DNA of 64,000 nt from positions 12,638,676 to 12,702,675 of the forward strand of contig JAMXIF010001164.1 in assembly GCA_028583685.1 (NCBI GenBank), in the 5' to 3' direction. The notes under the pieces were generated by a model. It did not search any database and was not told the origin of the DNA. It was given only the letters and a program-made list of their open reading frames with translations. This document shows, piece after piece, positions 23,338 to 35,459 of the stretch (position 1 is the first letter of the stretch; each line of letters starts with the position of its first letter). The DNA is from Petaurus breviceps papuanus. Taxonomy: Eukaryota; Chordata; Mammalia; Diprotodontia; Petauridae. Made by a program: the position numbers and the translations under genes.

Positions 23338-23493
23338 GTGGTGGCTAGGTGGCACAGTGAATAAAGGACCAGCCCTGGAGTCAGGAGGACCTGTTTTCAA
23401 ATTCTGCCTCAGACACTTAACACTTACTAGCTGTGTGACCTTGGGCAAGTCAATTAACCCCAATTGCCTTGCCCTCCAAAATGTAAAGGAAAA
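23338..23493 (+). repeat. tRNA-derived SINE (SINE1/WSINE1 type), full length
   Basis: Starts GTGGTGGCTAGGTGGCACAG and ends CAATTGCCTTGCCCTCC with an A-rich tail. It is flanked by a target duplication AAAAGATCAA (23328-23337 and 23494-23503). Close to consensus, so fairly young. Confidence 0.92.
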
Positions 23494-24189
23494 AAAAGAT
23501 CAAACAGTTTTTTTTCTTATAGTACTATCTAATAGAGATGACATGTTTTACTTTTGCTGAGTACTGCCTAATCAAATGATCAAATGATCTCTTTTCTGTG
23601 ATTGCCCTCTCTCATGCAATTTTCCTTGTAGTCATCTTACTTCTACCATTGCTACATGTGTGATAAAGAGTCTAGCACTATATGGAGTCCTGCTTTCAAA
23701 GATAGTGCAATATAAGTAGTTTGCTAAGTAGTACAATGTTAGCAGATAAGCACAATCTGCCTTGTAAGAATTATGGTCAGGGATAGTATTTCTAGGAAAC
23801 TAGGAGCCTTGAAATCTCAAAAAGTACAAACTTGAGAGTTTATCCCCAGTCAGAGACCTAACTACTGCACATGCCTAAAAACCTCCATGCATGTTAAATT
23901 ACATGCCCATGCATAGATTATTCCTCCATTTATTGAACATGAGACACATGCAGATCTGTTTTTGGGGGGAGGGAACAGGTTAAGGAGCAACATGCAAAGG
24001 GTGGATTAGAAAGATTGTGACCCAGAGGAACTGGGACCATTCCCAAATCTGAAGGGAGGGACCAGAAAGGACTAACCAAAAGGCTCAGTTGTGCTTCTGT
24101 ACGGTGTGTGGGTGTGCAAATCCCTATGGGTACCACATGCCTACTTCTTACAAGAATCATAATAAATGCTTCTTTCACTCATTTTAATT

Positions 24190-27055
24190 TTTTTCTTTTT
24201 AAAAATAACTTTTATGTTTATTTTTAGTTTACAACACTCATTTCCACAAGATTTTGAGTTACAAATTTTCTCCGCTTCTGTCCCCTACCCACCACCTCAA
24301 AACAGAGATCCCACTGAATACCCCTCCCTCAATCTGCCCTCTCCTATATCCTCCCCCATCCCCGCTCTGACTTTCCAGTAGGGCAAGATGGATCTCCATA
24401 CCCCAGTGCCTGTATATCTTACTGTTCAGTCACATGTAAAATAATAATAACAATAATCCTTTTTTTAAACATTTGATTTTAAAACTTTGAATTCCAGATT
24501 CTTTCCCATCTTCCCTTGTCACCCACCCTTACTGGGAATATAAGCAATTCAATATAGATTATACATGTATAGTTAAGCAAAACATTTCCATAGTGGATAT
24601 ATTGTGAAAGACTGACCACATTTCCCTCCATCCTATCCTGCCATCCCACCCATTCTATTCCCTCCTTAGACCCTCTCCCCCTTTAAAAGTGTGTGCCTCT
24701 AACTACCCTCCCCCCATCTGCCCTCCCTTCTATCATATCCCCTCTTATCTCCTTCCCCCCTACTTTCCTATAGGGTAAGATACTCAATGTAATGTGTATG
24801 TTATTCCCTCCTTAAGCCAAATTCAATGAGAGTAAGATTGACCCATTCCTTTTGGCTTTCCTGTTCTTCCCCTACATTGTAACAGTTTTCCTTGCTTCTT
24901 TTTTATTGAGATAATTTATCCTATTCTGTCTCCCCCTATCTCCTCTTATTATATTACTCTCTAACCTCTTAATTTTATTTTTAAAATATCATCCCTTCCT
25001 ATTCAATTGATCCTGTGCCCTCTGTCTATGTATACCTGTACACATATATACACACACTCACATATGTATTCATATATACATATACCCTCATATATAGACA
25101 TATATATGCATACACATATTAATGTATACACACATATAAATGTATACACATTTATATTCCTTTCAACTATCCTTACAGTGAGAAAAGTTTCATAAGTTAC
25201 AGTGATCATTTTTCCATGTGGGAATGTAAATAGATCAACTCTCATAAGACCCTTATGATTTCTTTTCCCTGTTTACCTTCTCATTCTTTTCTTGCTTCTT
25301 GTATATGAATGTCAAATTTTCTATTCAACTCTGGTTTTTTCATCAATAATGTTGAAAATCCTCTATTACATTGAATGACCATGTTTTCCCCTGAAACATG
25401 ATACTCAGCTTTTCTGGGTAGGTGACTCTTGGTTTTAATCCTAGCTCCTTGGACCTCTGGAATATCATATTCCAAGCCCTTCGATCCCTTAATGTAGAAG
25501 CTAGTAGATCTGGTGATATTCTGATTGTGTTTCCACGATACTCAAACTGTTTCTTCTTGGCTGCTCATAATATTTTCTTCTTGATCTGGGAACTCCAGAA
25601 CCTGGCTATAATATTCCTAGGAGTTTTCTTTTGGGGATCTTTTTCAAGAGGTGATTGGCGAATTTTTCAATTTTTTATTTTGTCCTCTGTTTCTAAAATA
25701 TCAGAGCAATTTTCCTTGAGAATTTCTTGGAGGATGATTTACAGGGTTTTTTTGTGATCATGGCTTTCAGATAGTCCAATAATTTTTAATTATTTCTCCT
25801 GGATCTATTTTCTAGGTCAGTGTTTTTTCCAATGAGATATTTCACATTGCCTTCTATTTTTTCATTTGTTTGGATCTGTTTAATAGTATCTTGATTTCTC
25901 ATAGTCTCTAATCTAATTCTGAAGGAATGACTCTCTTCAGTGAGCTTCTGAGATTCTTTTTCCATCTGGAAAATTAGGCTTTTTAAGGCATTATTCTCCT
26001 CATTGGCTTTGTGGGCCTCTTTTGCCATCTGAGTTAGTCTAATTTTTAAGGTGTTATTTTCTTCAGTCAGGTTGTTGACTCTCTTTTCATGGTTTTCTTG
26101 CATCATTCTCATTTCTCTTCCCAATTTTTCATCCACTTCTCTTATTTTATTTTCAAAATCCTTCTTGAGCTCCTCCATGGCCTGTAAGCAGTTCATATTT
26201 TTCTTGGAAGCTTTTGGTGCAGGAGTTCTGACTTCATTGTGTTCCTCCCATTACATGTTTTGATCCTTTTTGTCCCCAAAAAAGGAATCTGAGGCTTGAT
26301 TGCTGTGCTTGTTTTACTTGCTTTGCTTCCTCATGTTGCCAGCCAATTACTTGACTTTTGAGCTCTTTTCCATGGTAGATCTCTGCTTCCAGATTGCAGA
26401 GAGCTATGTCCCTAATCGCTGGGGTTTTTACAGCTGCCAGAGATATTAGTTGGGTGCCCTTTCTGCAGTCCACACTAGTTCTGGCTCTCTGCCCACACAC
26501 ATAGGGATCCAGATCCAAGAAGGTTAAAGCAAGAGTGATTACCATCTGAATGGTCACTTGGTCCCCCTATGTTCTGAAGGCCAGGAGCTCTGAAGCAGCC
26601 ACTCGGTGGCAGCTGCATGGCTATAGCACCTCTGCCACTTCTAGCCCTATGGGCAGTGGCCAGACTCCACTCCATCCCCCCCTAGTACCAACAGAGTTCC
26701 ACACTGACCTCTCAATTTGTCTTTTGCATTTATGGGTTGATAATTCTGGAAACTGCCACAGCTGCAGGTGATCCACTCTCCTGAAGTCCTGATCCAGCCA
26801 ATGCTTGTTGGGGCTTCACTGGGGCTAAAACCTTGGGCTTCGGCTGGCTGGGCTTGGCTCCCAGCTTGCTGTGATAGACCCTTTCTGTCTTCCTGCTGGG
26901 CTACTTTTGGCGGGAGATTTGTTTCTCTCTGTCACTTTTTGGGTACTGTAACTCTAAAATCTGTTTAGAGTCATATTTTATAGGTATTTGAGGTGGTTAT
27001 GGGGGGAGATCATGGAGTTTTCCTGCTTCTATGATGCCATCTTGGCTTCACCACC
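24190..27055 (-). mobile_element. HAL1-like LINE (half-L1), copy A, full length
   Basis: About 2.87 kb on the minus strand. The 5' end has the L1-type AGCCAAGATGGC (27036-27047), then a 5' UTR, ORF1 remnants with a coiled coil, a pyrimidine-rich (plus-strand) 3' region and an L1-like 3' end. No ORF2 (endonuclease/RT) is present. Related flanks TTAATTTTTTTCTTT (about 24184) and TTAACTTTTTCTTTA (27056-27070) look like a target duplication. Known HAL1 elements are ORF1-only L1 derivatives mobilised by L1. Same structure and length as copy B. Confidence 0.8.
25285..26310 (-). pseudogene. LINE ORF1 (L1-type RNA-binding protein), decayed
   Basis: The longest intact part (26196-25786) codes a heptad-rich coiled coil (KRVNNLTEENNTLKIRL) ending ENRSRRNN, the start of the L1 ORF1 RRM domain. 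The C-terminal domain survives at 25475-25281 with AEYHVSGENMV and PELNRKFDIHIQEARK. Stops and frame changes between the parts show decay. ORF1p coats LINE RNA as trimers. Confidence 0.8.
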
Positions 27056-27529
27056 TTAACTTTTTCTTTACTAGGGGAGTGGGACACTACTTGGTTTGCT
27101 ATGAGGGGAGCAGTGGACTGTGGTAGCTCAGCCAGGCTAACCACCTCACCTCACCAAGGTGCCCCCAAACCCTGTTTCTCTTACTGCAACAGCAAATGAC
27201 TCCTCTGGTGGACACTTGCTTCTACATTTTTAGATCTTTTCACCTTTCACTCTCTCAAGGTCTTCAGAACATTGCTTTCCTGTGGTACCTATATGGCTAA
27301 GATCAGGAAAACAAATAAACAAACACAAAAGTGGCAAAAGTAGCGACCTACTTATGGAAGTACATAGAAGGGGAGTTGGATATAGTCCTTTTCCAAACCC
27401 AACTCTCAAAGCACCAGCACATCCAGTCCATGTACTTAAAACTCAGAGTGGAAGAATAGTGATAGAGGAATATATCAATACCTTTTTATAGCTACTGAAT
27501 CAAAAATACTTTGGGTTAAGTAGCCAATT

Positions 27530-27620
27530 AGGGGACTATAACTTCCATTTCACAGATGGTCAGAATCAGGCCCCCAAAACTAATATGAGTTAAAGTAGAA
27601 CTAGGTAGGGAATAAAAGCA
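27530..27620 (-). repeat. MIR fragment (antisense)
   Basis: TTCCATTTCACAGATGGTCA, then TGAGTTAAAGTAGAACTAGG in antisense MIR order. Weak. Confidence 0.4.
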
Positions 27621-28154
27621 AAACAAAACAAAACTATATGTGTTTTGTACAGATGAGTATTATGCTATGTATCAAGTATAAGTCAAATATTTTACAACTG
27701 TAATTTGTTTCTATCACTTCAAGGCTGTACATCAATTATTAAGTCTTTATGCATTCTTTAATGATAACATTTCTTTAATTTCTGGTAGTGATGAGATGAT
27801 CTTAAGTTGTTCTTATAAATACTATATTTTCTAGGAACCAATTAGTATGACATATAGCATTATATATTTGAGGCAATGTGGATCTCTCTCTCCCTCTCCT
27901 TTTCCATTTCTCTCTCCCCCTACTCATCTCCCTCTCCCTGTCCTATTTCTCTCACTCACCCCTTCTTCTTCCTCTGTCTCTGTCACTATCTGTCTGTCTG
28001 TCTGTCACTGTCTGTATTTCTTTGTCACATACTCTCTCTCTCTATGTCTCTGCCTTGATATTTTGTTGGTCTATGTCTCTAACTCTGTCTCTGCCTCTCA
28101 TTCCATTCTTGAAGCTTAACCATTTAATTGTTTTTACCTACATATATAAAAAGC

Positions 28155-28704
28155 TTTCACCTTTCCCTTAAGATGGTGCCAAAAGCCAAGAAGGAAGCTG
28201 TTACCTCTCCTCCCCTCAAAGGTGGAAGAAAAGTCCAAAGCCTTGAAGGCCAAGAAGGCAGTGCTGAAGGGTGTCCATAGCCACAAAAAGAAGATTTGAA
28301 CATCCTCCACCTTCTGGCAACCAGAGACAATAAGACTTCAGAGGCACCCCAAATACCTTTGGAAAAGTGCCCCTCAGAGAACCAAGCTTGATCACTATGC
28401 CATCATTAAGGTCTGACCACTGAGTCTGCTATGAAGAAGACTGAGGACAACAGCACCCTAGTCTTCATTGTGGACATCAAGGCCAACAAGCCAACAAGCT
28501 TTAGATCAAGCAGGCTGTAAAGAAACTGTATGACATTGACGTGGCCAAGGTCAACACACTAATCCAGCCTGATGGAGAGAAGAAGGCCTATGTCCAACTT
28601 GCTCCAGACTACAAAGTTTTAGATGTTGCCAACAAAATCAGAATCATCTAACCTGTGTCCAGGTCTCCCACTCCACCTACAATAAAAGTTTTCCAGGAAA
28701 AAAA
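28155..28704 (+). pseudogene. RPL23A: Processed pseudogene of ribosomal protein L23a
   Basis: The copy starts with an RPL23A-like leader CCTTTCCCTTAAGATGGTGCC (ATG at 28173) and continues uninterrupted by introns to a TAA at 28649-28651, a short 3' UTR with AATAAA (28681-28686) and an A-tail (about 28698-28704). Recognisable peptides include [52 protein letters not shown] and PDGEKKAYV. The frame is broken by an indel near 28225, a stop after HSHKKKI (about 28298), further indels in the middle and a small duplication of CCAACAAG near 28490. The parent is a 156-residue protein of the large ribosomal subunit. Retroposed and not functional. Confidence 0.95.
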
Positions 28705-28896
28705 TATATATGTACGTATAAACACATTTTTATTACATTTGAAAAATTGGAGAATATTATGATGGCCAGACTTTCTTCTTTGTGAAGTGAGGTATCATTG
28801 TCCTAAAAATTATTTCTATAAAATTGTAAACTATTTATCATGAGGTCTAAGTCCAAATATCAGTCTTCTTAATTTTTTTTGCAAGTGAGTATTATT

Positions 28897-28899
<3 letters not shown>

Positions 28900-28947
<48 letters not shown>
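28900..28947 (+). repeat. (TA)n microsatellite
   Basis: Pure TA array of about 24 units. Confidence 0.95.
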
Positions 28948-28948
<1 letters not shown>

Positions 28949-29369
28949 CTGTCTTCAAGATAGACCCTATTTTTCATTACCATTTGTATGAGTTTCTGTT
29001 CAGACATTTTCTAAATATTTTGTTGTCCATTTTATCATACCCAAAGCATTACTTATTCTAAATATGCTCTTTTCAGGGAAGTTTTGTCTTCAAGATGCCA
29101 GTCAATCTCTCAACAAATTCAACTAGTATTCTTTTAACCTGAGATTCAATGTGTCTTGCTTAGAAAATTCTCAGCTTCAGTCATTTATTCTATGTTTCTT
29201 TCCTATTACTTGTATTTAGACATGATGTGGTTCAAATCTTCTAATGCTACGCTGGCCAGATAGTGATGTGATCCTTTGATGTCTTATCTCAGGTTTCTGA
29301 TTGTGTTCTCAAGTCATTTCTGTCTTGATGATGTTTGACACCAGCTCTATCTTGATAGCTTCAACCCTT

Positions 29370-29640
29370 TATTCTTTCAGTTCTCAGGTAAAATCTTCCC
29401 TTCTGTAGGAAGCCTTCTCCCATTCCTCTTAATTCTACCACGTTCAATCTGTTGATATTTCCAATTTGTTCTCTATATAGCGTGTGTGTGTGTGTGTTTG
29501 TGAATTTGCAGGATATCTCCTCCCTTAGATTGTGAGTTTAAAGAGAGTGGGGGCTATCTTTTACTTTTCTTGTATTCCCATCACTTAGCACAATGCCTGG
29601 CACATAGTAGACCCTTAGTTAATATTTATTTACTGACTGA
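29370..29640 (+). repeat. L2 LINE 3' end with embedded (TG)n
   Basis: AGGAAGCCTTCTCCCATTCC, TTAGATTGTGAGTTTAAAGA and CACTTAGCACAATGCCTGGC are L2 wording. A short TG array (29481-29500) interrupts it. Confidence 0.7.
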
Positions 29641-29919
29641 CTTAATATGACAACAGCCAAAGCAAACACATGTAATGGGTGGGACTTAATGTGACAGCAG
29701 CAAGTGTAAATTTTGAAAGGGTTTTATAATTCACGTGAAATATGTAAAAAATAATATTTTGTGGATAGTATTATGTCATTCTTCTCATATTATTAATTAA
29801 TGAAGGAAATCCTTGATCTAAGTATAAAATAAGTCCTGAGTGAACTTGACAGATTCCATACCAGTACTTCTGACAATTAATAGAATTGATGATTACTGTG
29901 CTACTGATCATAATTCTCT

Positions 29920-30118
29920 CTTCTTGCATTTCTCATAGTGATTGCAAATATTCTTTTAATATGATTATAGATAGCTTTGATTACTCTGTCTGAAAATTGC
30001 CTATTCTTTGACCATTTATCAATTGAAGAATGGCTCTTATTTCTGTAAATTTGACTCAGTTTTCTGTATATTTGAGAAAGGAAGTCTCTATCAGAGAAAC
30101 GCATAATAACTTTTTCCC
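29920..30118 (-). mobile_element. L1 ORF2 fragment (antisense)
   Basis: On the minus strand the frame reads SSIDKWSKNRQFSD followed by KAIYNHIKRIF, matching the L1 ORF2 segment seen sense at 34.5 kb. About 200 bp, abutting the HAL1-like unit to its right. Confidence 0.7.
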
Positions 30119-30121
30119 CAC

Positions 30122-31266
30122 AGAAATGGTTGACAACTATGTATTTCTCTCCACCCTACTTCCTCTCTGTTTATTCTTGTCTCTTTCTTTACCATTTTCA
30201 TTCTCAAAAGTATTTTGCTTCTGACTTTTACCTCCCCAAAACTAACTCCCTCCACCCTGCTTATCCCCTTGTCTTCCTGTTTTACTGTATGGTAAAATAG
30301 ATTTCTCCTCCCAGCTGACTGTATACATCATTGCCTCTTTGAGCCAATTTTGAGAGAAAGCCTTACTTTGAAAGTAAGGTTCATGTGCTCCCTCCCCTAA
30401 CTCCCTCATTTCCCCCTCCACTGTAAAATCTCTTCTAGACCATTATGTCAGATAATTTATTCCACTTTACCACTCTATTTGCCCTTCTCCCAGTTCATTC
30501 TTCTTTCTCATTCCTTACTTTTATTTTTTTAGGTAATCATTCCATCACAATCAACTGACGCCTCGGCTTTTTGTCTATGTATACTCCCTCTAAATGCCTT
30601 AATAGAGTTTTAGAAGTTATAAATATAATTTTCCAATGGAGGGATATAAACAGTTTAACCTCATTAAATCCCTTATACACTCTCCTATTTACCTTTTTGT
30701 CTTGAGTCTTGTGTTTAAAAGTCAGATTTTCTATTCAGCTCTGCTCTTTTTATCAGGAAAACTTAAAAATCCTCCATTTCATTGAGTATCCTTTTTTTTC
30801 CATGAAGGATTATACTCTGTTTTGCTGAGTATGTGATTCTTGGTTGAAAGCCTAGCTCTTTTGCAATATTTTCTCCTTGATCTGGGAGGTTTGAAATTTG
30901 GCTATAATATTCCTGTGAGTTTTCATTTGGGGATCTGTTTCTGGACATGATTGGTTGATTATTTCAATTTTACCATCTAGTTTTAGAATATCAGGACAGT
31001 TTCCCTTGATAATTTCTTGAAAGATAATGTCTAGGCTCTTTTTTTTGATAATTTTACTTTCAGGTAGTCCAATATTTCTTCAATTATTTCTCTTGAATCT
31101 ATTTTCCAGGTCACTTGTTTTTCTACTAAGACATGTCACATTTTCTTCTGTTTTCATTCCCTTTATTTTTTATTGTTTCTTGATGTCTTATAAAGTAATT
31201 AGCTTCCATTTGCCTAATTCTAATTTTTAAGGAATTATTGTCTTCAATGAGTTTTTTTTTTATTTT

Positions 31267-31307
<41 letters not shown>

Positions 31308-32390
31308 ACAATTCTTCTTTTAAAGGTATTCTTTTCATTGAATTTTTTTGTCTTTTTTTTTTTACCATTTGGCCTAGTCTGTTCTTTTAGTTGCTATTTC
31401 CTTCTTTATTTTTGTGCCTCCTTTACCAAGCTGTTGAGTCTTTTTCATGATATTCTTGCATTACTCTCATTTCTCTTCCCAATTTTTCCTCTACGTCTCT
31501 TATTTGATTTTTAAAATCCTTTTTGAGCTCTTCCATGGCCTGAGAACAATTCTTTTTCTTTGAGATTTTGGATGCAGGAATTTTTACTTTGTTGCCTTCT
31601 TTTGAGTGTGTATTTTGATATTCCTTATCACTGTAGTAATAATCTATGGTTAGAGATTTTATTTTGTTTTTGTTTGCTCGCTTTCTAGCCTATTTCTTGA
31701 CTTTTAACACTCTGCTAAAGTGGTACTCTGCTTGCCACAGGGAGGGGGAACTGTCCCAAGCTTCAGGATTTTTGTGCAGATGTTTTCAGAGGTAATTCTG
31801 GGGACCTGCAAGTTTTTGGTTTTTCCACAGTGTATCATCTTGGGAAATGTGTGTCTGCTGTTCTCCTGTACTGCATACGGTTTTTGAGTGACTACCAGCA
31901 GCCTTTTCCACCCTGGACCTGTGCCTTGTTCCCCTATGGCCACAAGCTCTGCTATGCTAGTGCTTCTTCTCACACTGGGACTGCAACCTAGGACTGTGGC
32001 CCAGGTCCAACTATAAGCAATACAACAGAGTTTTACCCCTGGTGCCAGCAAAGGGACCCTTGTAAATCTCCTTCTGACCTGTTGTTTAATCCTCTTACAA
32101 GTTTGGGCTGAGAAGTATGGAAACCGCCACTGCTGCCAAGAGAACTGCTCTTAGTTTGCTGGGGCTTGATCTGTGCTGGCATGACCTCCATTGGATTTCC
32201 CTCCTCTCTCACCCTGGTGCAATAGACTTTTCCTGCTGTCTTGGACTGGAAAATTGTTTCGCTCCATCTTTTTGTGAGTTCTGCCACTCTAGAATTTGTT
32301 TACAGTCATTATTTAAAGGCATTTGGAGGGGTTTGGGGGAAAATTCAGGTAAGTCCCTGCTTTTACTCTGCCATCTTGGCTCTACCACTG
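30122..32390 (-). mobile_element. HAL1-like LINE, divergent copy
   Basis: The 5' end carries AGCCAAGATGGC (32370-32381). ORF1 pieces follow: coiled-coil remnants near 31500-31130, then a C-terminal part (30948-30763) with RSPNENSQEYYSQISNLPDQGEN and PRITYSAKQSIILHGK. The pyrimidine-rich 3' region (30120-30720) resembles those of copies A-C. It is shorter and more diverged, with a (TA)n expansion inside ORF1 (31270-31305). No ORF2. The left boundary is approximate. Confidence 0.7.
31270..31305 (+). repeat. (TA)n microsatellite
   Basis: Pure TA array within the decayed ORF1 of the HAL1-like copy. Confidence 0.95.
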
Positions 32391-32439
32391 AGATTTCCTT
32401 AGCTGGCATTTCCAAAGATGTTTAAAATGTATGGATAAA

Positions 32440-32870
32440 ACTTCAATGAGCTTCACAACATCTCTGTGAGGTGGATACAAAAGGTATCATACCTCTTTTA
32501 CAGAAGAATTTGTGTCTCAGTTGTCCATTGTTATTAAGAGGCTGGATTTAATTTTAGGTATTTATAACTGCAAATCCAGTAGCCTATTCACTATAACATA
32601 CTGCCTTTCTAATAGCTAACATTTATCAGATAGAGGTTTAAGGATTGCAAAGCACTTATCATATATCATTTCCTTTAGTCCTCACAATAACCCTTCCAAG
32701 TAGGTACTATTTATGATTTTTATTTTACAGATGAGGAAATTGAGACTCAGAGATATTTAGTGACTTGCTTTGTCATACAGATAGTGCATGCCTGAGGCAA
32801 AAGATTTGAATTTGCCTTTCTGACTTCTAGTCTGTCTGCTACTCTACCTTGCTGCCTCTAACCTGCTCCC
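32440..32870 (-). repeat. Two MIR copies (antisense), adjacent
   Basis: First: CTCTGTGAGGTGGATACAAA to CACTATAACATACTGCCTTT. Second: AATAGCTAACATTTATCAGA, CTTTAGTCCTCACAATAACC, TTACAGATGAGGAAATTGAG and TACTCTACCTTGCTGCCTCT, nearly full length. Confidence 0.75.
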
Positions 32871-32934
32871 TAATCTGAGAGGGATCAATATGAGAGAAAT
32901 TACATTTTTTAAAAGCAAGACTTCTCTGGTGTAG

Positions 32935-33118
32935 TAAAAGCAGTTTAGATTTGAAGTCATACAAGCAGTACCCAAATTCTGGTTCCACTGTTTACAACTT
33001 AAGTTTCCAAGGGAAAGATGCATTCTTTTTTTTGTGTCTCAGTTTCTTAATCTTAAAAACAAGTGACTTTAACTAGATCATTTCTAAGATCTTTAGTGAT
33101 TCTAACTCTATGAGTGTA
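32935..33118 (+). repeat. MIR (sense)
   Basis: CTGGTTCCACTGTTTACAAC, TGTCTCAGTTTCTTAATC and CTAGATCATTTCTAAGATCT follow the MIR order. Diverged. Confidence 0.6.
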
Positions 33119-33360
33119 TGTATTTAGTTGAACTGATCTTTGAATGGTGTATTGAGCTTTTGGACAAATTCTCTGGATGACTCAATCAGAACTTATATAG
33201 AATTATCAATAATTCCCTTTGTTTTCTACTTGGCTTTCCAAGAGTCTGTGGTGATAATAATCAATGGTAATGCTAAGAATAATAACATTTTCAATATATC
33301 TGAGGTTCTATGTCTTGCATACCTGCAGTACAATTTTAAAATAATCTAATTCTTTGTTAT

Positions 33361-33372
33361 GAGAGACGGAGG

Positions 33373-33419
<47 letters not shown>

Positions 33420-33519
33420 NNNNNNNNNNNNNNNNNNNNNNNNNNNNNNNNNNNNNNNNNNNNNNNNNNNNNNNNNNNNNNNNNNNNNNNNNNNNNNNNN
33501 NNNNNNNNNNNNNNNNNNN

Positions 33520-33552
<33 letters not shown>
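33361..33552 (+). repeat. (GA)n tract containing an assembly gap
   Basis: GA dinucleotides on both sides of exactly 100 N (33420-33519), so the array length is unresolved. Confidence 0.95.
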
Positions 33553-33555
<3 letters not shown>

Positions 33556-34149
33556 AGAATAGCACAGAGACAAGACATGTTACTTAGGTTCATGTTGGCT
33601 TAGGTATATAATTCCAAACAGTTTTAGAATTGAAAAAGCACACAATTGTTTCACAGGAAATGAGTTAAATATGTTGGGCCTGATCCTGTATGATTTAGAA
33701 GGATGAAGCACCCATTAAGCTTATCAGTGAGTTTCTGGGGTATTTGTCCAGCATATGAACTCAACATTTAGTTATAGGGCCATTTGGGTTTCTGTTCCAG
33801 GTATCTACAGTTGTGAGGGAAATTTATTTCTTTTCCAAAAGGCATCAGCACAATTATAAGCGAGAGAAGGTAGGGGTAGAAAGGCAATGTCTTTGCATTG
33901 ATAAGTGATTATTATGTTACAAAAGCAGGTTAGAAGCACAAACATGGATAGAGAGTATTCTGGAAAGAAGATTTATGCCAGTGAGTTTCATAGAATTGAA
34001 AAATGCCACTCTGATAACACTGGCCTGCTAACAGTTTGAATGAGCTTATTTCCTTTCTGGAAGAAAACAGAAACAGTTTGTGATATCTATACCCTGGATA
34101 AGGTTATAAGGCAGTGTCTCCTAAGTCGTTGTTTAAAAATAGTGGCCTT

Positions 34150-35458
34150 TATGTATTACTAACCCACCACAAGTGGCTTTAAGCTTTTGCTGTAAAATAC
34201 AATGGACTTCAAATGGGTACATGATTTAGATATAAAGGCTGATAATATAAGCAAATTAGGAGAGCAAGGAATAGTTTACCTATCAGGTTTATGGAGAACA
34301 GAGGAATTAATGACCAAACAAGATAGAGAATATTATGAAATGCAAAATGGATAATTTTGATTACATTAAATTGAAAAGATTTTTCACAAACAAAGCAAAT
34401 GCAACAAAGATTAGGAAGGAATCACAAAATTGAGAAATAATTTTACAACCAGTATCTCTGATAAAGGGCTCATTTCTAAAATATATAGAGAATCTAGTCA
34501 AATTTATAAGACTAAAAGTCATTCCCCAATTGATAAATGGCCAAAGGATAAGAATGGGGCAATTTTCAGAAGAAGAAATTAAAGCTATCTATAGTCATTA
34601 AAAATTCTCTAAATCACAATTGATTAGATAAATGCAAATCGAAACAACTCTTAGGTACCACATGACACCTATCAGATTGGCTAACATTGCAAAACAGAAA
34701 AAAAACATTATAAATTCTGTAGAAGATGTGGGAAAATTGGAACACCAATTCATTGTTGGTGGAGTTGTGAACTGATCCAATCATTCTGGAGAGAAATTTG
34801 GAACTATGTACACTCTTTGACCCACCAATACCACTTCTAGGGTCATATTCCAAAGAGATCATAAAAATGGGAAAAGGACCCACATATACAAAAATATAGA
34901 AGCTCTTTTTTTGTGGTGGTCAAGAGCTGGAAATTGAGGGGATGCCCATCAATTAGGGAATAGCTGACTAAGTTGTGGTATATGAATGCAATGGAATACT
35001 ATTGTGCTATAAGATATAATAAGCAGACAGACTTCAGAAAAACCTGGAAAAACTTATATGAACTGATGCTGAGTAAAGTGAATGGAGCCAAGAGAATATT
35101 GTATATAGTAACAGCCACATTGTAAAATGACTGACTTTGAGGGATTTAGTTTTTCTCAGCAATGTAAGGACCTAAAACTCATGATGGAAAATGCCATCCA
35201 TATCCAGAGAAAGAAATGAGGACTCTGAGTGCAGACTGAAGCATACTATTTGCTCTCTTTTTTTGTTTTTCTTTCTCATAGTTCCTCATATTCATTCTAA
35301 TTCTTCTATACAACATGACTAATGTGAAAATATGTTTAATAAGAAGGTATGGGTGGAGCCTATATAAGATTGCATTCTATCTTGGGGAAGGAGGTGGAGA
35401 AAATTTAAACATTATGGAAGTGAATGTTGAAAACTAAAATAAATAACTTTTTTTAAAA
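34150..35458 (+). mobile_element. L1 LINE, 5'-truncated (ORF2 3' end and 3' UTR)
   Basis: The coding part reads QGIVYLSGLWRTEELM, then the Cys-rich C-terminal region (GKIGTPIHCWWSCELIQSFW type, about 34730-34790) and GMPINXGIADXVVVYECNG-like wording. The 3' UTR has ATGACTAATGTGAAAATATG, AATGTTGAAAACTAAAATAA and an A-rich end. Stops and indels show it is dead. It begins in the late ORF2, so it is strongly 5'-truncated. Confidence 0.88.
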
Positions 35459-35459
35459 T

